A stretch of 64,000 nt of DNA, taken from assembly GCA_003599885.1 (NCBI GenBank), contig QZKW01000012.1, positions 1 to 64,000 of the forward strand, read 5' to 3'. Positions 28,535 through 37,897 of the stretch are shown here, piece after piece. The notes beneath the pieces are model-generated. The model did no database searches. It saw only the letters and a program-made list of their open reading frames with translations, and was not told the origin of the DNA. Position 1 is the stretch's first letter. Each line of letters begins with the position of its first letter. The stretch comes from Desulfobacteraceae bacterium (lineage in GTDB: Bacteria > Desulfobacterota > Desulfobacteria > Desulfobacterales > Desulfosalsimonadaceae). The translations under genes were made by a program, and so were the position numbers.

Positions 28535-29461
28535 CTATATTTTCTCAAGCATTGAAACAAACAAATTCCATTTGCGCTTGAACTGGTCTGTAGGCAAGCT
28601 GTCAAGTGTTCTTAATTCTAATGTCGGTCCTTTCAAATTGAACCGGACATCCGTAAACAATGTGGTCATATGATATAAAAATGCTCTAAATGATTGATCC
28701 GATGATTGATCGAATGACACATCCTCTCCTAGAACTTCAACATCCATCGAATATCGGATCAATCTTTCAATTAATGTTTCAGGCGTTTCAATCTCAGCAA
28801 AACAACAAGGAGGGGAACCGCAACGTACGCTATCCGTATGATTCCAGATATCCCTTCGGGCCTGAGACATTTTAAAATCATCAGAAATGGACAATTGGCA
28901 AAGACAGTTAAATAAGGGCAACAATTCATCAAGCTTTGAAATAACAACATGCAGATGAATCGATGCCGTGCCTTTCATCATTTCAAGACCCCGGCTATCC
29001 GATTTTGTCAACCGGTCGTGCAGTTTGACATATCGGTCATCCGCAAGACACAATGGCGCATCTGCGCGTCCCGGCAAATACCCGGTCCCTAAATATTCAA
29101 TGCCAAGCCGCTGACGAATGGTTAAATTAATTTGATCAATGAAAGATAACAAAGAATTAAAGCGCTTGTCATCACCTGAAAACAATGGCGGGCTGTTGTA
29201 TTCGATCTGGCCGCCGGGTTCAAAATTCACGCGAAGCCCATTTTCCGCCTTGAACTCGGTGCCTTCAGAGGCAAAACCGATCTCGGGCAACAAACCGGCA
29301 ACCCTGCTCATATCATCCAGAGAAAAAGGGCATCGCGGCAAGAACTCATATTCAAATCCATAACTTCTCGGACCGTTGCCGGCTAATCCGGATAAATGAG
29401 CAATATACTGCTGCATAAAGCTTTGGATCATTGTATTCCGGCGGGTCAACATGGTCGTCAT
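28535..29461 (-). CDS. GCS2-type glutamate-cysteine ligase-like protein
   Basis: A 308-residue carboxylate-amine ligase of the GCS2 family (GshA/EgtA/plant type). Supporting motifs are GFEYEFLP, FEPGGQIEYNSPP, TASIHLHV, the IWNHTDSVRCG segment and DVRFNLKGPTLELRTLDSLP near the C-terminus. It is shorter than characterised members (about 370-450 residues). The family joins glutamate through its gamma-carboxyl to cysteine or a related amine with ATP. It starts 18 bp after asnB and is followed by glutaredoxin. The product is unknown; gamma-glutamylcysteine is the simplest guess. Confidence 0.78.
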   Translation of the reverse strand: MTTMLTRRNTMIQSFMQQYIAHLSGLAGNGPRSYGFEYEFLPRCPFSLDDMSRVAGLLPEIGFASEGTEFKAENGLRVNFEPGGQIEYNSPPLFSGDDKRFNSLLSFIDQINLTIRQRLGIEYLGTGYLPGRADAPLCLADDRYVKLHDRLTKSDSRGLEMMKGTASIHLHVVISKLDELLPLFNCLCQLSISDDFKMSQARRDIWNHTDSVRCGSPPCCFAEIETPETLIERLIRYSMDVEVLGEDVSFDQSSDQSFRAFLYHMTTLFTDVRFNLKGPTLELRTLDSLPTDQFKRKWNLFVSMLEKI

Positions 29462-29479
29462 CTTATCCGATTACCTGCA

Positions 29480-31366
29480 TTAAGCAAAAAAGGTCTGATA
29501 CCATAGCGTAAAGATAATAATCGAAAAAACCCGATCAGCCGATGATACCAGTGTTTCAGGCCCAATATCTTTTGTGGTTATCTCTCTGACAAGAGATTTC
29601 GCATACTCAGGATTAATGATTCCCTGTTGATTAATTAAATTTCCCATCAAAATTTCCTGTAAAAAATCTGGCAATTTTTCCGGTTTTGACAGCCAGTCCG
29701 CCAAAGGTATCGTGAAGGGCTGCTTACGTCGATAAGCTGTTTCATGGTCTAAAATTTGATGTTTCTGGTAGGAATAACTGCAAATGAATTTTTCCAGGAC
29801 CAATTCCAGGTTAGCCTTGAAACCCACCGGCAGAGTTGCGGCAAATTCCGCCAGCCGATAATCCAGAAGCGGTGTCCGAGCTTCCAATGAGTGGCGCATG
29901 GACAGCCGATCCAAACGCAATACAACATAATCCGGCAGGCGGAACCTGGTTTCAAACGCGATCATTGTATTAAGAGGATCTTCCTTCCCTGTTAAAAATG
30001 GTTTCGCATCATCCGAAAATAACGATGGTTGAGGCTTCATACCGGTCAATTGTTCAATTTCACTTGATGAAAACAAAGTTTCATTTTGAATATATCGCTC
30101 TGCCGGATCGCTATTTCTTTGTCTCATATATAAATGGAGTTCAGGAAAATGGGTCAGCAATTCCTGCCGGGTTCCCACCGGCAATTTATAAAACTGTGAC
30201 GCTGCGGCCTCAATCATAAATTTTCGGTAACCGGCGAAAATCTCATCCGCCCCTTCTCCGGTTAAAACCACCTTGACCTGTTTTGCCGCCATCTCACATA
30301 CCATATCCGTTGGCAGCAAGGTTCCTAACGACAGCGGTTCTTCAAGAGAGCGCACAATGTCTGGCAATCGATTCAGATGGCCTTCCCGACAAATTTGCGT
30401 ATTGAGCTGCGCACGGCTAAATATCTCCGGATTGGCCGATAAAAAGGCCTTCACCTTTGGCAGTTCATTGTATTTATTTGACTCAAAGCCCATGGTAAAA
30501 AGACGAATCAACGGCTGATGTCTGGCAGCTTGGGCCGAAACCGCTGAAGAATCAATGCCGCCGCTGATCAACGAACCCACTTCCACATCAGATTGCAACC
30601 GGATTCTGACTGCATCGGAGAATAACTCATGAAACTGGTCTGCAGCGTCTTCAATTGTCGTTTCAGGATGAATGCGGTCAAGATGATAGTTCCAATAGCG
30701 ATTGATCGAGAATTCACCCGTGATGAGATTATAATCGAGATAAGCGCCAGGAGGGACTTTTTTTATTCCGGAAAACAATGTGTCATTGCCGGGTACATAG
30801 CGATACGTAAAAAAAGCTGCAAGCCGATGACGGTTCAATTCCCCTGGGACATCACGAACAGACAAAAGCGGCTTGATCTCTGAAGCAAAAGCAAAAAGAC
30901 CGCGACTGGCAAAAAAATACAAAGGTTTAATGCCAAACCGGTCTCTGAAAAGCAACAAGCGCTTCTTTTGCGGGTCGAATATTGCGCCGGCATACATGCC
31001 ATTCAAACTATTTAAAAAAGCCAAACCCTTTAGGCGATATAAATGTAGCGCGACCTCCACATCGCCGTTTGTCATAAACGGCTCATGTTTCACCATGTTC
31101 TTTAGCTCGATGTAATTATATATTTGCCCATTGCAAAGAATCATGCTGCCATCAACGCTACATCGAATCGGCTGCATTCCAGTGTGGAGATCAAGGATTG
31201 CAAGTCTTACAAAACCAAATCCAAGGGCCTTCCCAGCAAAATTACAAACAATATTTTTTTGGTCATCCGGCCCGCGATGATGCAGGACATTGCCCATAAA
31301 TTCCAGCTGTTTGCTGACACGTTCGTGGGATGGATCAGACGATACAACTCCATAAATTCCGCACAT
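29480..31366 (-). CDS. Asparagine synthetase B-like amidotransferase
   Basis: A 628-residue AsnB-family enzyme. The class II glutaminase begins MCGIYG with the catalytic cysteine directly after the initiator, followed by RGPDD. The synthetase domain has the pyrophosphate loop SGGIDSSA and LTGEGADEIFAGY. The start at 31366 is fixed by the need for an N-terminal Cys; an upstream TTG at 31372 would mask it. The family makes asparagine or amidates other carboxylates. The operon partners (GCS2-like ligase, glutaredoxin) raise the possibility of amidating a peptide rather than aspartate. Confidence 0.9.
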   Translation of the reverse strand: MCGIYGVVSSDPSHERVSKQLEFMGNVLHHRGPDDQKNIVCNFAGKALGFGFVRLAILDLHTGMQPIRCSVDGSMILCNGQIYNYIELKNMVKHEPFMTNGDVEVALHLYRLKGLAFLNSLNGMYAGAIFDPQKKRLLLFRDRFGIKPLYFFASRGLFAFASEIKPLLSVRDVPGELNRHRLAAFFTYRYVPGNDTLFSGIKKVPPGAYLDYNLITGEFSINRYWNYHLDRIHPETTIEDAADQFHELFSDAVRIRLQSDVEVGSLISGGIDSSAVSAQAARHQPLIRLFTMGFESNKYNELPKVKAFLSANPEIFSRAQLNTQICREGHLNRLPDIVRSLEEPLSLGTLLPTDMVCEMAAKQVKVVLTGEGADEIFAGYRKFMIEAAASQFYKLPVGTRQELLTHFPELHLYMRQRNSDPAERYIQNETLFSSSEIEQLTGMKPQPSLFSDDAKPFLTGKEDPLNTMIAFETRFRLPDYVVLRLDRLSMRHSLEARTPLLDYRLAEFAATLPVGFKANLELVLEKFICSYSYQKHQILDHETAYRRKQPFTIPLADWLSKPEKLPDFLQEILMGNLINQQGIINPEYAKSLVREITTKDIGPETLVSSADRVFSIIIFTLWYQTFFA

Positions 31367-31372
31367 TGCCAA

Positions 31373-31723
31373 ATCCTGCTTATCGAATGATCACGATTGG
31401 TTTTAAATTTGTCAGCTGCTGGTTCGCAGCAAATATATGAATAATCGATTTAATTGAGTATTTTTAACAAAATTGAATCTTGATTTTACATATTCTTAAA
31501 AATGAGAATTGATGTCAAACCTTTTGCTGTCATCCCTAAACTATTATTAATCCAAATGTAAAAGCATATTGACAAAAAGATAAGATTTTAATATAGAAAT
31601 ATAACGCTTATTATTTAATAAAAATTTAAATTCTGTATTTTTTCGCTACAAACGCAATCAGGTATTTAACGAAATCATGGCATTTAATTTTTTTTAACAA
31701 CATGAAATGACAATGAGGCCATC
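31373..31723. other. AT-rich divergent intergenic region
   Basis: About 350 bp of very AT-rich DNA between the divergent asnB operon and the secreted protein gene at 31724. It holds one strong promoter (listed separately). No small gene is seen. Confidence 0.6.
31569..31597 (+). promoter_or_regulatory. Strong sigma-70-type promoter for the secreted protein gene
   Basis: Perfect TTGACA (31569-31574), 17-bp spacer, TATAGA (31592-31597). A start near 31604 would leave a leader of about 120 nt before the ATG at 31724. Confidence 0.65.
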
Positions 31724-32728
31724 ATGTCAAAACAGTCGATCGGTACGTTAGCTGCGCTGTTGATCCTTGGATTCATACTCAATATAACTGCAATAATACT
31801 CACACCCTGTTCATCGCACGCACAAATGTCTGAACTCTCGGAAATTCAAAACGGCATTTTCCATCTTTCAATCAAGAGCCTGGACATGAGCTCGGAAACT
31901 TTTGCAAACGATAAATACATTGATGAAGACCAGGCTAAATTAATTGCAGCCTCATCGCTCCCAAAGCCGTATACGCCTGCAGACGATAACTATCCATTTT
32001 CCCTTGTTGACAATTATCTTTTAGATTCTGACCTGGAGATTGACTACAATTATAACGCAATAGCATGCTCAGCTTATCCAGGGAAAGCCTATTTGAGCCG
32101 CAACAATTATTCATATGCTGATTTTTCGAATCTCCCACCTCAACCGGATGCATTCCTTAGTGTAATTAAAGGCACCGAACCCTATACCGGAGAAAAAGTA
32201 ACCGCAACTTACATGAAGGTCACTGACTACGAGGTCACGGTACCTGAAATGAAGACCAAAGCCCCACAATCCTCATGGGCCGTTACCCAGTGGGAAGATT
32301 GCACCAAAAAGAAGGCTTTTTCACCTGGAACCAATACATGTTTACCCAAATCTGATCTTGTCCCAACAGAAGCTTGCACTCCTGCCGAACCTTGCTATTC
32401 ATACGTTTATAATACTTATGTTCGTGTTGACAGCGCCCAATTATGGGTATGGCTCAATCCAGGCGACAATGATTTATTGAAACGGTGCGCTCCCGTAACC
32501 AAGCCCAACTCATGTCTTCCGCCTTCGGCTATTCGTCGCGTGGCCCCTCTCCAACCCAAAGTTAACACATGCCTCCCGCCTTCAGCCATTCGCCCCAGGA
32601 CAATACCTGTAACCACATGCGCCAATAACGGACTGGAACTGTCATGGAAAAATCTTCTTCCATACAGAAGCCAAGGTGGAGAAGCACCAAAAACAAATTC
32701 CTTCTCTGTCAGCCCCTGCCGCACTTGA
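31724..32728 (+). CDS. Secreted cysteine-containing protein of unknown function
   Basis: A 334-residue protein, not recognised. The N-terminal signal peptide (hydrophobic 10-28) ends near SSHAQ. The mature part contains scattered cysteines (CTKKK, NTCLPKSD, EACTPAEPC, RCAPV), favouring disulfides, and two copies of an N-x-CLPPSAIR motif near the C-terminus. Tyrosine, asparagine and proline are frequent. A strong promoter lies upstream and a GC-rich hairpin downstream, so it is a single transcription unit. Its neighbour is an IS110 element and the upstream DNA is AT-rich, which fits recent acquisition. Confidence 0.7.
   Translation: MSKQSIGTLAALLILGFILNITAIILTPCSSHAQMSELSEIQNGIFHLSIKSLDMSSETFANDKYIDEDQAKLIAASSLPKPYTPADDNYPFSLVDNYLLDSDLEIDYNYNAIACSAYPGKAYLSRNNYSYADFSNLPPQPDAFLSVIKGTEPYTGEKVTATYMKVTDYEVTVPEMKTKAPQSSWAVTQWEDCTKKKAFSPGTNTCLPKSDLVPTEACTPAEPCYSYVYNTYVRVDSAQLWVWLNPGDNDLLKRCAPVTKPNSCLPPSAIRRVAPLQPKVNTCLPPSAIRPRTIPVTTCANNGLELSWKNLLPYRSQGGEAPKTNSFSVSPCRT
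32509..32593 (+). repeat. Tandem CLPPSAIR-coding repeat
   Basis: Two copies about 59 bp apart encode N-(S/T)-CLPPSAIR followed by RRVAPL or PRTIPV. The DNA copies differ at several third positions, so the peptide rather than the DNA seems to be conserved. Confidence 0.6.
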
Positions 32729-32741
32729 CAATAAAGAATCT

Positions 32742-32756
32742 GCCCCCGGAGGGGGC
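32742..32756 (+). terminator. GC hairpin after the secreted protein gene
   Basis: GCCCCC-GGA-GGGGGC, 6-bp perfect stem, 13 bp after the stop. There is no U-run, so it may be a weak or factor-assisted terminator, or a boundary structure of the insertion sequence. Confidence 0.4.
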
Positions 32757-34560
32757 GATAAACAAAATTTCCCTAAATTCTTCTAAGTTTGACTCCGTTA
32801 CCAATTAAAAAGCGTCCCCCTCGGCGGGCCGAGACCAAACCTATAAGTAACGGTTGCCATCCAACATTTTTTGAGTATACATTTGCCATCAAAGGCGGTG
32901 CGAAGTAGGCCGGATAATCAATGGTGTCTTCTGCAGGATTGCAGGAACCCGTTAAATAGCGTGGCCCCGAATGCCGTGAACCGATCATTGGTGAAGCTGT
33001 ATATCCACAATTGGAATACAGGTCTATCCCGTATAGAAGAATACCTTTTTTATCACCATTCGGCCACCCCCTTTTTCAATCATGAATCTGTAAAAGGAGA
33101 CTGGAAATGGCAAAAGGTCAAGAGCAAAAAAAGTCAGACGAAGTTCAGTCTCTTCATGAGCTTCAGCCCAACGCCGCCGGGGTTGACATCGGCGCAAGAG
33201 AAATCTATGTCGCCGTGCCTGCCGGGAGATCAACAAAATCGGTCAGACGATTTTTGACATTCACTGACGATTTGCACGAGGCCGCACGATGGCTTAAGGA
33301 CTGCGGTATCGAATCCATCGCTATGGAGTCGACAGGGGTTTACTGGATACCGGTATTTCAAATCCTGGACGATTATGGATTTGAAGTGATTCTTGTGAAC
33401 GCCCGGCATGTTAAAAATGTTCCGGGCCGAAAAACCGATGTCAAGGACTGTCAATGGCTGCAACACCTTCATTCCGTGGGGTTATTGCGTGGATCTTTCC
33501 GGCCGGATCAGGATGTTTGCGTTGTCCGCTCTCTGCTCCGGCACAGGGACAATCTGGTGAAAGCTGCGGCCTCCCATGTGCAGCATATCCATAAATCTTT
33601 GACGCAGATGAATCTGCAAATCCATAATGTTATCAGCGACATCACAGGGGTAACCGGCATGGCCATTATGGATGCCATCATTGCAGGAGAGCGGAATCCG
33701 GAAAAACTGGCAGAGTGCAGAGATCCGAGAATCAAAGCAGACAAACAGACGATTGTCAAATCCCTGACTGGCGACTATCGCCTAGAGCATCTGTTCACTC
33801 TTAAACAGGCTTTACAGACGTGGCGTCATTACCAGCAGATGCTTCGGGAATGCGATGTGGAAATCGAAAATCATCTCAAGGAGTTTGATTCCCGCATCGA
33901 CCCGAATGAACCCCCCCTGCCGCCGCCAAAAAAAAATCAGCGTAAGCATAAAGGCAATGGGCCTGATTTTGACATTAGGGCACACATGTATCGGATACTG
34001 GGAACTGATCTCACCCAAATTGACGGGGTCAGCAGCTTGACCGCTAATGTCATTTTCACTGAAATTGGACCGGATCTTTCCGATTTTCAGAATGCCGGGC
34101 GCTTTTGTTCGTGGCTGGGCTTATGCCCAAACAATAATATCAGTGGTGGAAAAATACTCTCATCCCATACACGGCCGGGATCAAACCGGGCTGCCGCGGC
34201 GTTGCGGCTTTGCGCCAACTCCCTCTGGAACAGCAAATCCTATCTGGGTGATTACTTCCGAAGAATGCGTGCCCGCCAAGGAGCGCCAAAAGCGATAACC
34301 GCAACCGCTCATAAACTGGCCCGGATTATTTATCATCTCATCAAAAATAAAACCGCTTTCAATGCATCTGTGTTTGTTGAAGAAGAGAATAAACATCAGC
34401 AGCGCCTGAAAAAATGTCTCATTAACCAAGCGAAATCATTGGGCATTCAGTTAATTCCAGCCTGGTCGTGAAATGTTGTTACATAGAAGAAGAATTTAAC
34501 ACTCCACTACCTCTTCATACCCAGTATCCTTCAATTCCTTCTGCCCTGTTTTTCAACTGT
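32757..34560 (+). mobile_element. IS110-family insertion sequence (boundaries approximate)
   Basis: The transposase gene at 33107-34471 is flanked by non-coding DNA, about 350 bp on the left and up to about 110 bp on the right before the EF-G promoter. IS110 elements normally lack terminal inverted repeats and target duplications, so the ends cannot be set by eye. In IS110 elements one non-coding end is known to encode a bridge RNA that pairs with donor and target; the left stretch is the candidate. Confidence 0.6.
33107..34471 (+). CDS. IS110-family DEDD transposase
   Basis: A 454-residue recombinase. The N-terminal RuvC-like DEDD domain has D27 (GVDIG), E74 (MESTG), and D111/D114 (GRKTDVKD). 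The C-terminal Tnp20 domain has SWLGLCPNNNISGGK and the serine-containing segment RPGSNRAAAALR. A proline-rich insert (NEPPLPPPKKNQRKHK) lies between the domains. All catalytic positions are present and the frame is intact, so the element may be active. The ATG follows AAAAGGAGA. Confidence 0.95.
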   Translation: MAKGQEQKKSDEVQSLHELQPNAAGVDIGAREIYVAVPAGRSTKSVRRFLTFTDDLHEAARWLKDCGIESIAMESTGVYWIPVFQILDDYGFEVILVNARHVKNVPGRKTDVKDCQWLQHLHSVGLLRGSFRPDQDVCVVRSLLRHRDNLVKAAASHVQHIHKSLTQMNLQIHNVISDITGVTGMAIMDAIIAGERNPEKLAECRDPRIKADKQTIVKSLTGDYRLEHLFTLKQALQTWRHYQQMLRECDVEIENHLKEFDSRIDPNEPPLPPPKKNQRKHKGNGPDFDIRAHMYRILGTDLTQIDGVSSLTANVIFTEIGPDLSDFQNAGRFCSWLGLCPNNNISGGKILSSHTRPGSNRAAAALRLCANSLWNSKSYLGDYFRRMRARQGAPKAITATAHKLARIIYHLIKNKTAFNASVFVEEENKHQQRLKKCLINQAKSLGIQLIPAWS

Positions 34561-34582
34561 TTCTATAAAAATTATTTTCTTA

Positions 34583-34611
34583 TTGACTTGCGTTGAAAAA
34601 AATATTATCAT
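34583..34611 (+). promoter_or_regulatory. Sigma-70-type promoter for EF-G
   Basis: TTGACT (34583-34588), 17-bp spacer, TATCAT (34606-34611), about 80 bp upstream of the EF-G start and downstream of the IS110 transposase. Confidence 0.55.
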
Positions 34612-34691
34612 TATGAGATTTTATTATCTATCATAATAACATAAACCCTAATAAACATTCGAGCAAAACGACCGGAAAGAAGTTATTTACA

Positions 34692-36776
34692 ATGGAAACA
34701 TCAATCCAAAAAGTCCGCAACATCGGGATCAGCGCACATATTGATTCCGGAAAAACCACCCTAACCGAAAGATTTCTATATTTTACAAAAAAAATTCACC
34801 GCATCCATGAGGTTAAAGGAAAAGATGGCGTCGGCGCCACCATGGATTCCATGGAACTTGAAAAAGAACGCGGCATTACCATTGCTTCAGCAGCCACCTA
34901 TTGTCAGTGGAAAAACTATGAAATCAATATTATTGATACACCCGGGCATGTTGATTTTACCATCGAAGTGGAACGGGCGCTGCGGGTTCTGGATGGCGCC
35001 ATTTTGGTACTTTGTTCTGTTGGCGGCGTACAGTCCCAATCAATAACCGTTGATCAGCAGATGAAGAGATATAATGTACCATGCATTGCGTTTATTAATA
35101 AGTGTGACAGAAATGGCGCAAATCCCTTTCGCGTTATTGAGCAGTTGAAAGAAAAATTGAACCATAATGCCGTGGCTATTCAAATCCCCATTGGACTGGA
35201 AGCTGATCTGGAAGGCGTCATTGACCTGATTTCTATGAAAGCTGTATATTTTGATGGCGCTTTTGGGGAAACCATTCGCATTGAGGACATTCCTGACGCT
35301 TTAATCGACACAGCAAAATCCAAGCGGGAAGAGCTTGTTGATGCTGCCTCAGTATTTTCTGATGAACTGACAGACGCTGTCCTTGAAGAGAGTGAGATTT
35401 CTGAAAAGCTGCTGGTATCCGCCATCCGGCAAGGTACGCTTCAGCGCGGCCTGACACCTGTTGTCATGGGATCTGCCTATAAAAATAAAGGGATTCAACT
35501 GGTTCTGGATGCTGCAAACCTCTATCTACCATCCCCTCTGGACGTGAAAAACGAAGCACTGGATATTGACAAGAATGAAGAACCGGTAACCCTTACCGGC
35601 AACAAAAATGATCCGCTGGTTGCGCTGACATTCAAACTGGAAGACGGTCAGTTTGGACAATTAACATATATTCGAGTGTATCAAGGAGTTATTCAAAAAG
35701 GTGAATCCTATGTTAATGTTCGTACCGGGAAAAAAGTCAAAATCGGCAGAATTGTTTTAATGCATGCCGATCAAATGGAAGATGTGGATAAAATTGAAGC
35801 AGGATATATCGGTGCCCTTTTTGGTGTGGATTGTGTTTCCGGCGACACGTTTACTTCTCCTGATTTTAAAGTCTCCATGACATCAATGTTCGTGCCGGAA
35901 CCGGTTATCTCACTTGCTGTAAAAGCTAAAGACATTAAGTCGGAAAGCAATATGGCCAAAGCACTGAACCGGTTTTCAAAAGAAGATCCCACGTTCCGTA
36001 CCTTTGTCAGCAAAGAAACTAACGAAACCATTATCTCCGGAATGGGTGAACTGCATCTCGAGGTCTATATCGAACGGATGAGACGGGAATATAAAGTCGA
36101 ACTCATCGCCGGAGAGCCCAGTGTGGCATATAGAGAAACCATTACACAATCGACGCCTTTTAACTATATACACAAAAAACAAACGGGCGGTTCCGGACAA
36201 TACGGTCGTGTCGCCGGATTTATGGAACCGATTGACGAAGATGATTTTATTTTTGAAAACAAGGTCACCGGCGGATCAATTCCAACTCAATTTATTTCTG
36301 CCTGCGAAAAAGGATTTTTATCATGCCTCGATAAAGGGCCCTGGATGAAATATCCTGTCACCGGAATAAAAATTGTTATTAATGACGGGGCCTCACATTC
36401 TGTCGACTCATCCGAAATGGCGTTTCAGGCTGCGGCCAGGGGCGCTTTTCAGCAAGCCTATTTTAAAGCCCAGCCTGTCCTTCATGAGCCGGTTATGAAA
36501 GTGGTGATTGAAACACCGGATGAATTTCAGGGAAATGTTATGGGATCCTTAAATCAGCGGCGCGGCATGATCATCGGATCACAGGATGAGGGGAATATGA
36601 CTTCTATTGAGGCGCAGGTACCGCTGGCGGAAATGTTCGGATATTCAACTGTTTTAAGATCCATGACTCAGGGAAAAGCTCAATTTACAATGGAGTTTTC
36701 CACGTATAAACAAGTACCTAAAAGCGTTCTCGAAGAAATCGAAAAAAAAAATGATAAAAAGACTAAAACTGGTTAA
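34692..36776 (+). CDS. Elongation factor G, spd/mitochondrial EF-G1 type
   Basis: A 694-residue translational GTPase. G1 is AHIDSGKTT (15-23), with Ser in place of the Ala of canonical EF-G. G3 is DTPGHVDF and G4 is NKCDR where canonical EF-G has NKMD. The segment after G1 ([25 protein letters not shown]) matches the mitochondrial EF-G1/spdEFG1 group found in spirochaetes, planctomycetes and deltaproteobacteria. Domains II-V are complete. It has its own promoter and no str operon neighbours, as expected for this group. Known spdEFG1 proteins translocate, while a second paralogue does recycling; that paralogue is not in the window. Confidence 0.92.
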   Translation: METSIQKVRNIGISAHIDSGKTTLTERFLYFTKKIHRIHEVKGKDGVGATMDSMELEKERGITIASAATYCQWKNYEINIIDTPGHVDFTIEVERALRVLDGAILVLCSVGGVQSQSITVDQQMKRYNVPCIAFINKCDRNGANPFRVIEQLKEKLNHNAVAIQIPIGLEADLEGVIDLISMKAVYFDGAFGETIRIEDIPDALIDTAKSKREELVDAASVFSDELTDAVLEESEISEKLLVSAIRQGTLQRGLTPVVMGSAYKNKGIQLVLDAANLYLPSPLDVKNEALDIDKNEEPVTLTGNKNDPLVALTFKLEDGQFGQLTYIRVYQGVIQKGESYVNVRTGKKVKIGRIVLMHADQMEDVDKIEAGYIGALFGVDCVSGDTFTSPDFKVSMTSMFVPEPVISLAVKAKDIKSESNMAKALNRFSKEDPTFRTFVSKETNETIISGMGELHLEVYIERMRREYKVELIAGEPSVAYRETITQSTPFNYIHKKQTGGSGQYGRVAGFMEPIDEDDFIFENKVTGGSIPTQFISACEKGFLSCLDKGPWMKYPVTGIKIVINDGASHSVDSSEMAFQAAARGAFQQAYFKAQPVLHEPVMKVVIETPDEFQGNVMGSLNQRRGMIIGSQDEGNMTSIEAQVPLAEMFGYSTVLRSMTQGKAQFTMEFSTYKQVPKSVLEEIEKKNDKKTKTG

Positions 36777-36855
36777 TATAATGCACTGCCTTTTTTAAAT
36801 CCAAGATGGTAAACAGCGTTTAATATCGACCATTAACTAATATGAGGGTTATTAC

Positions 36856-37569
36856 ATGTTAAAAAATCAATTGATCTTAAAAGACCCTTTGAATTCCCTG
36901 GGGTTTGGAACGGAAGAGACGGAAAAAGCCGGTAATTTTGGCGCTGTTGCCTCACGAGCTGGTGTCGGCAAAACAGCATTCTTGGTACAAATCGCCATCA
37001 GTAGCCTTTTAAAAAATAAAAATGTCCTCCATATCAGCATTAAGGATCCGGTTGAAAAGGTCAATTTATGGTATAAAGAAATGTTTTTCAATCTGACCCA
37101 ACCTTCCAGAACAAAGCAAGATAAAGAATTGTGGGAATCCTTATTGACTCGTCGCTTTATTATGACATTTGAAACTGAAAATTTTGATCTCTCAAAACTA
37201 ACTTCCCGCATTGACGGGCTGAAAACCCAGAATATATTCTCCCCTCAATTGATTATCATTGATGGACTTTCATCAGAAGAACCCATTGCTTCTGATCTTA
37301 TCCGATTAAAAGAATATGCGACACGCAACAACTTTATCATCTGGTTTTCGGTTCGCACCCACAGGCATCAAACAGCTGATCCTGTGACCATAATTCAACA
37401 GCTTGGCGGAAACGATAACAGTGATTTGTTTAATATGGTCATACAGTTACTCCCCGAGAAAGAAATGATTCAAGTTAAACGACTATCCCTTATCCAGGAT
37501 ACTGCGAATCACCCTTCTCTTCTCCTTGACCCATCGACGATGATGCTTAAAGAGGATGCCGTCAATTAA
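36856..37569 (+). CDS. RecA-like P-loop ATPase of unknown role
   Basis: A 237-residue protein with a Walker A-type loop SRAGVGKTA near residue 36, a Walker B-like LIIIDGL and a beta-strand/Arg region resembling the RecA/DnaB/RadA core (FIIWFSVRTHRH). The family was not recognised. It has no helix-turn-helix, membrane segment or zinc site. The ATG follows GAGGG. It follows EF-G by 79 bp and is followed by a large hairpin, so it may share the EF-G transcript. Confidence 0.65.
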   Translation: MLKNQLILKDPLNSLGFGTEETEKAGNFGAVASRAGVGKTAFLVQIAISSLLKNKNVLHISIKDPVEKVNLWYKEMFFNLTQPSRTKQDKELWESLLTRRFIMTFETENFDLSKLTSRIDGLKTQNIFSPQLIIIDGLSSEEPIASDLIRLKEYATRNNFIIWFSVRTHRHQTADPVTIIQQLGGNDNSDLFNMVIQLLPEKEMIQVKRLSLIQDTANHPSLLLDPSTMMLKEDAVN

Positions 37570-37632
37570 CAAAAGCCGGACTTGTCAGTAAATCACGGGA
37601 ATAATTATCCCTGTCATTTCTCCGCCATCTCA

Positions 37633-37681
37633 CCAGAGCAAGGAGTAAGTGCTGACCATTTCAGCGACTCCTTTCCTCTGG
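37633..37681 (+). other. Large structured inverted repeat
   Basis: CCAGAG at 37633-37638 pairs with CTCTGG at 37676-37681. Inside it AAGGAGT pairs with ACTCCTT, and TGCTGA with TCAGCG. The whole is a nearly 20-bp interrupted stem around CCATT. No U-run follows. It could be a terminator, a small RNA or a repetitive extragenic element. Confidence 0.5.
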
Positions 37682-37748
37682 CATGCGTTATCGCAACCTA
37701 TTCAATCGCCCTACCCTTTTAACCATCAGATGCCATAAATTTATTTTG

Positions 37749-37777
37749 TTGAATTCAAGAAAACAAAATGCTATTTA
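37749..37777 (+). promoter_or_regulatory. Candidate promoter for the OmpA-family gene
   Basis: TTGAAT (37749-37754), 17-bp spacer, TATTTA (37772-37777), about 120 bp upstream of the start. Confidence 0.4.
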
Positions 37778-37897
37778 AAACAAAATACACTGTTCCGCAA
37801 AAAAATAATCAACCGCACTAACGCCTATCCTTCAATTTGGTTGGCCAAATGACGATCATCTCATTACATTTACTTCGGCAAGGGAGACTTATTAGAC

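Larger units (their letters stand above)
37570..37897. other. Intergenic region with hairpin and promoter
   Basis: 328 bp between the P-loop ATPase gene and the OmpA-family gene. It contains the hairpin at 37633-37681, a probable promoter at 37749-37777, and an ATTTGG-TTGG-CCAAAT inverted repeat at 37835-37850 just upstream of the OmpA gene. Confidence 0.5.

Noticed and set aside
28500-28605. Extended glutaredoxin reading from 28605
   Set aside because: It overlaps the GCS2-like gene by 71 bp and adds non-homologous sequence; the start at 28503 gives a standard glutaredoxin.
30998-31700. Origin of replication in the AT-rich region
   Set aside because: AT-rich but without a DnaA-box cluster or neighbouring dnaA/gyrB-type genes.
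32773-32988. Short frames in the IS110 left end
   Set aside because: No codon bias, ribosome site or homology; a non-coding RNA region is more plausible.
37680-37700. Sigma-54-like TGGCAT...CGCA sequence
   Set aside because: The GG-to-GC spacing is 11 instead of 10 bp, so it does not fit a -24/-12 promoter.
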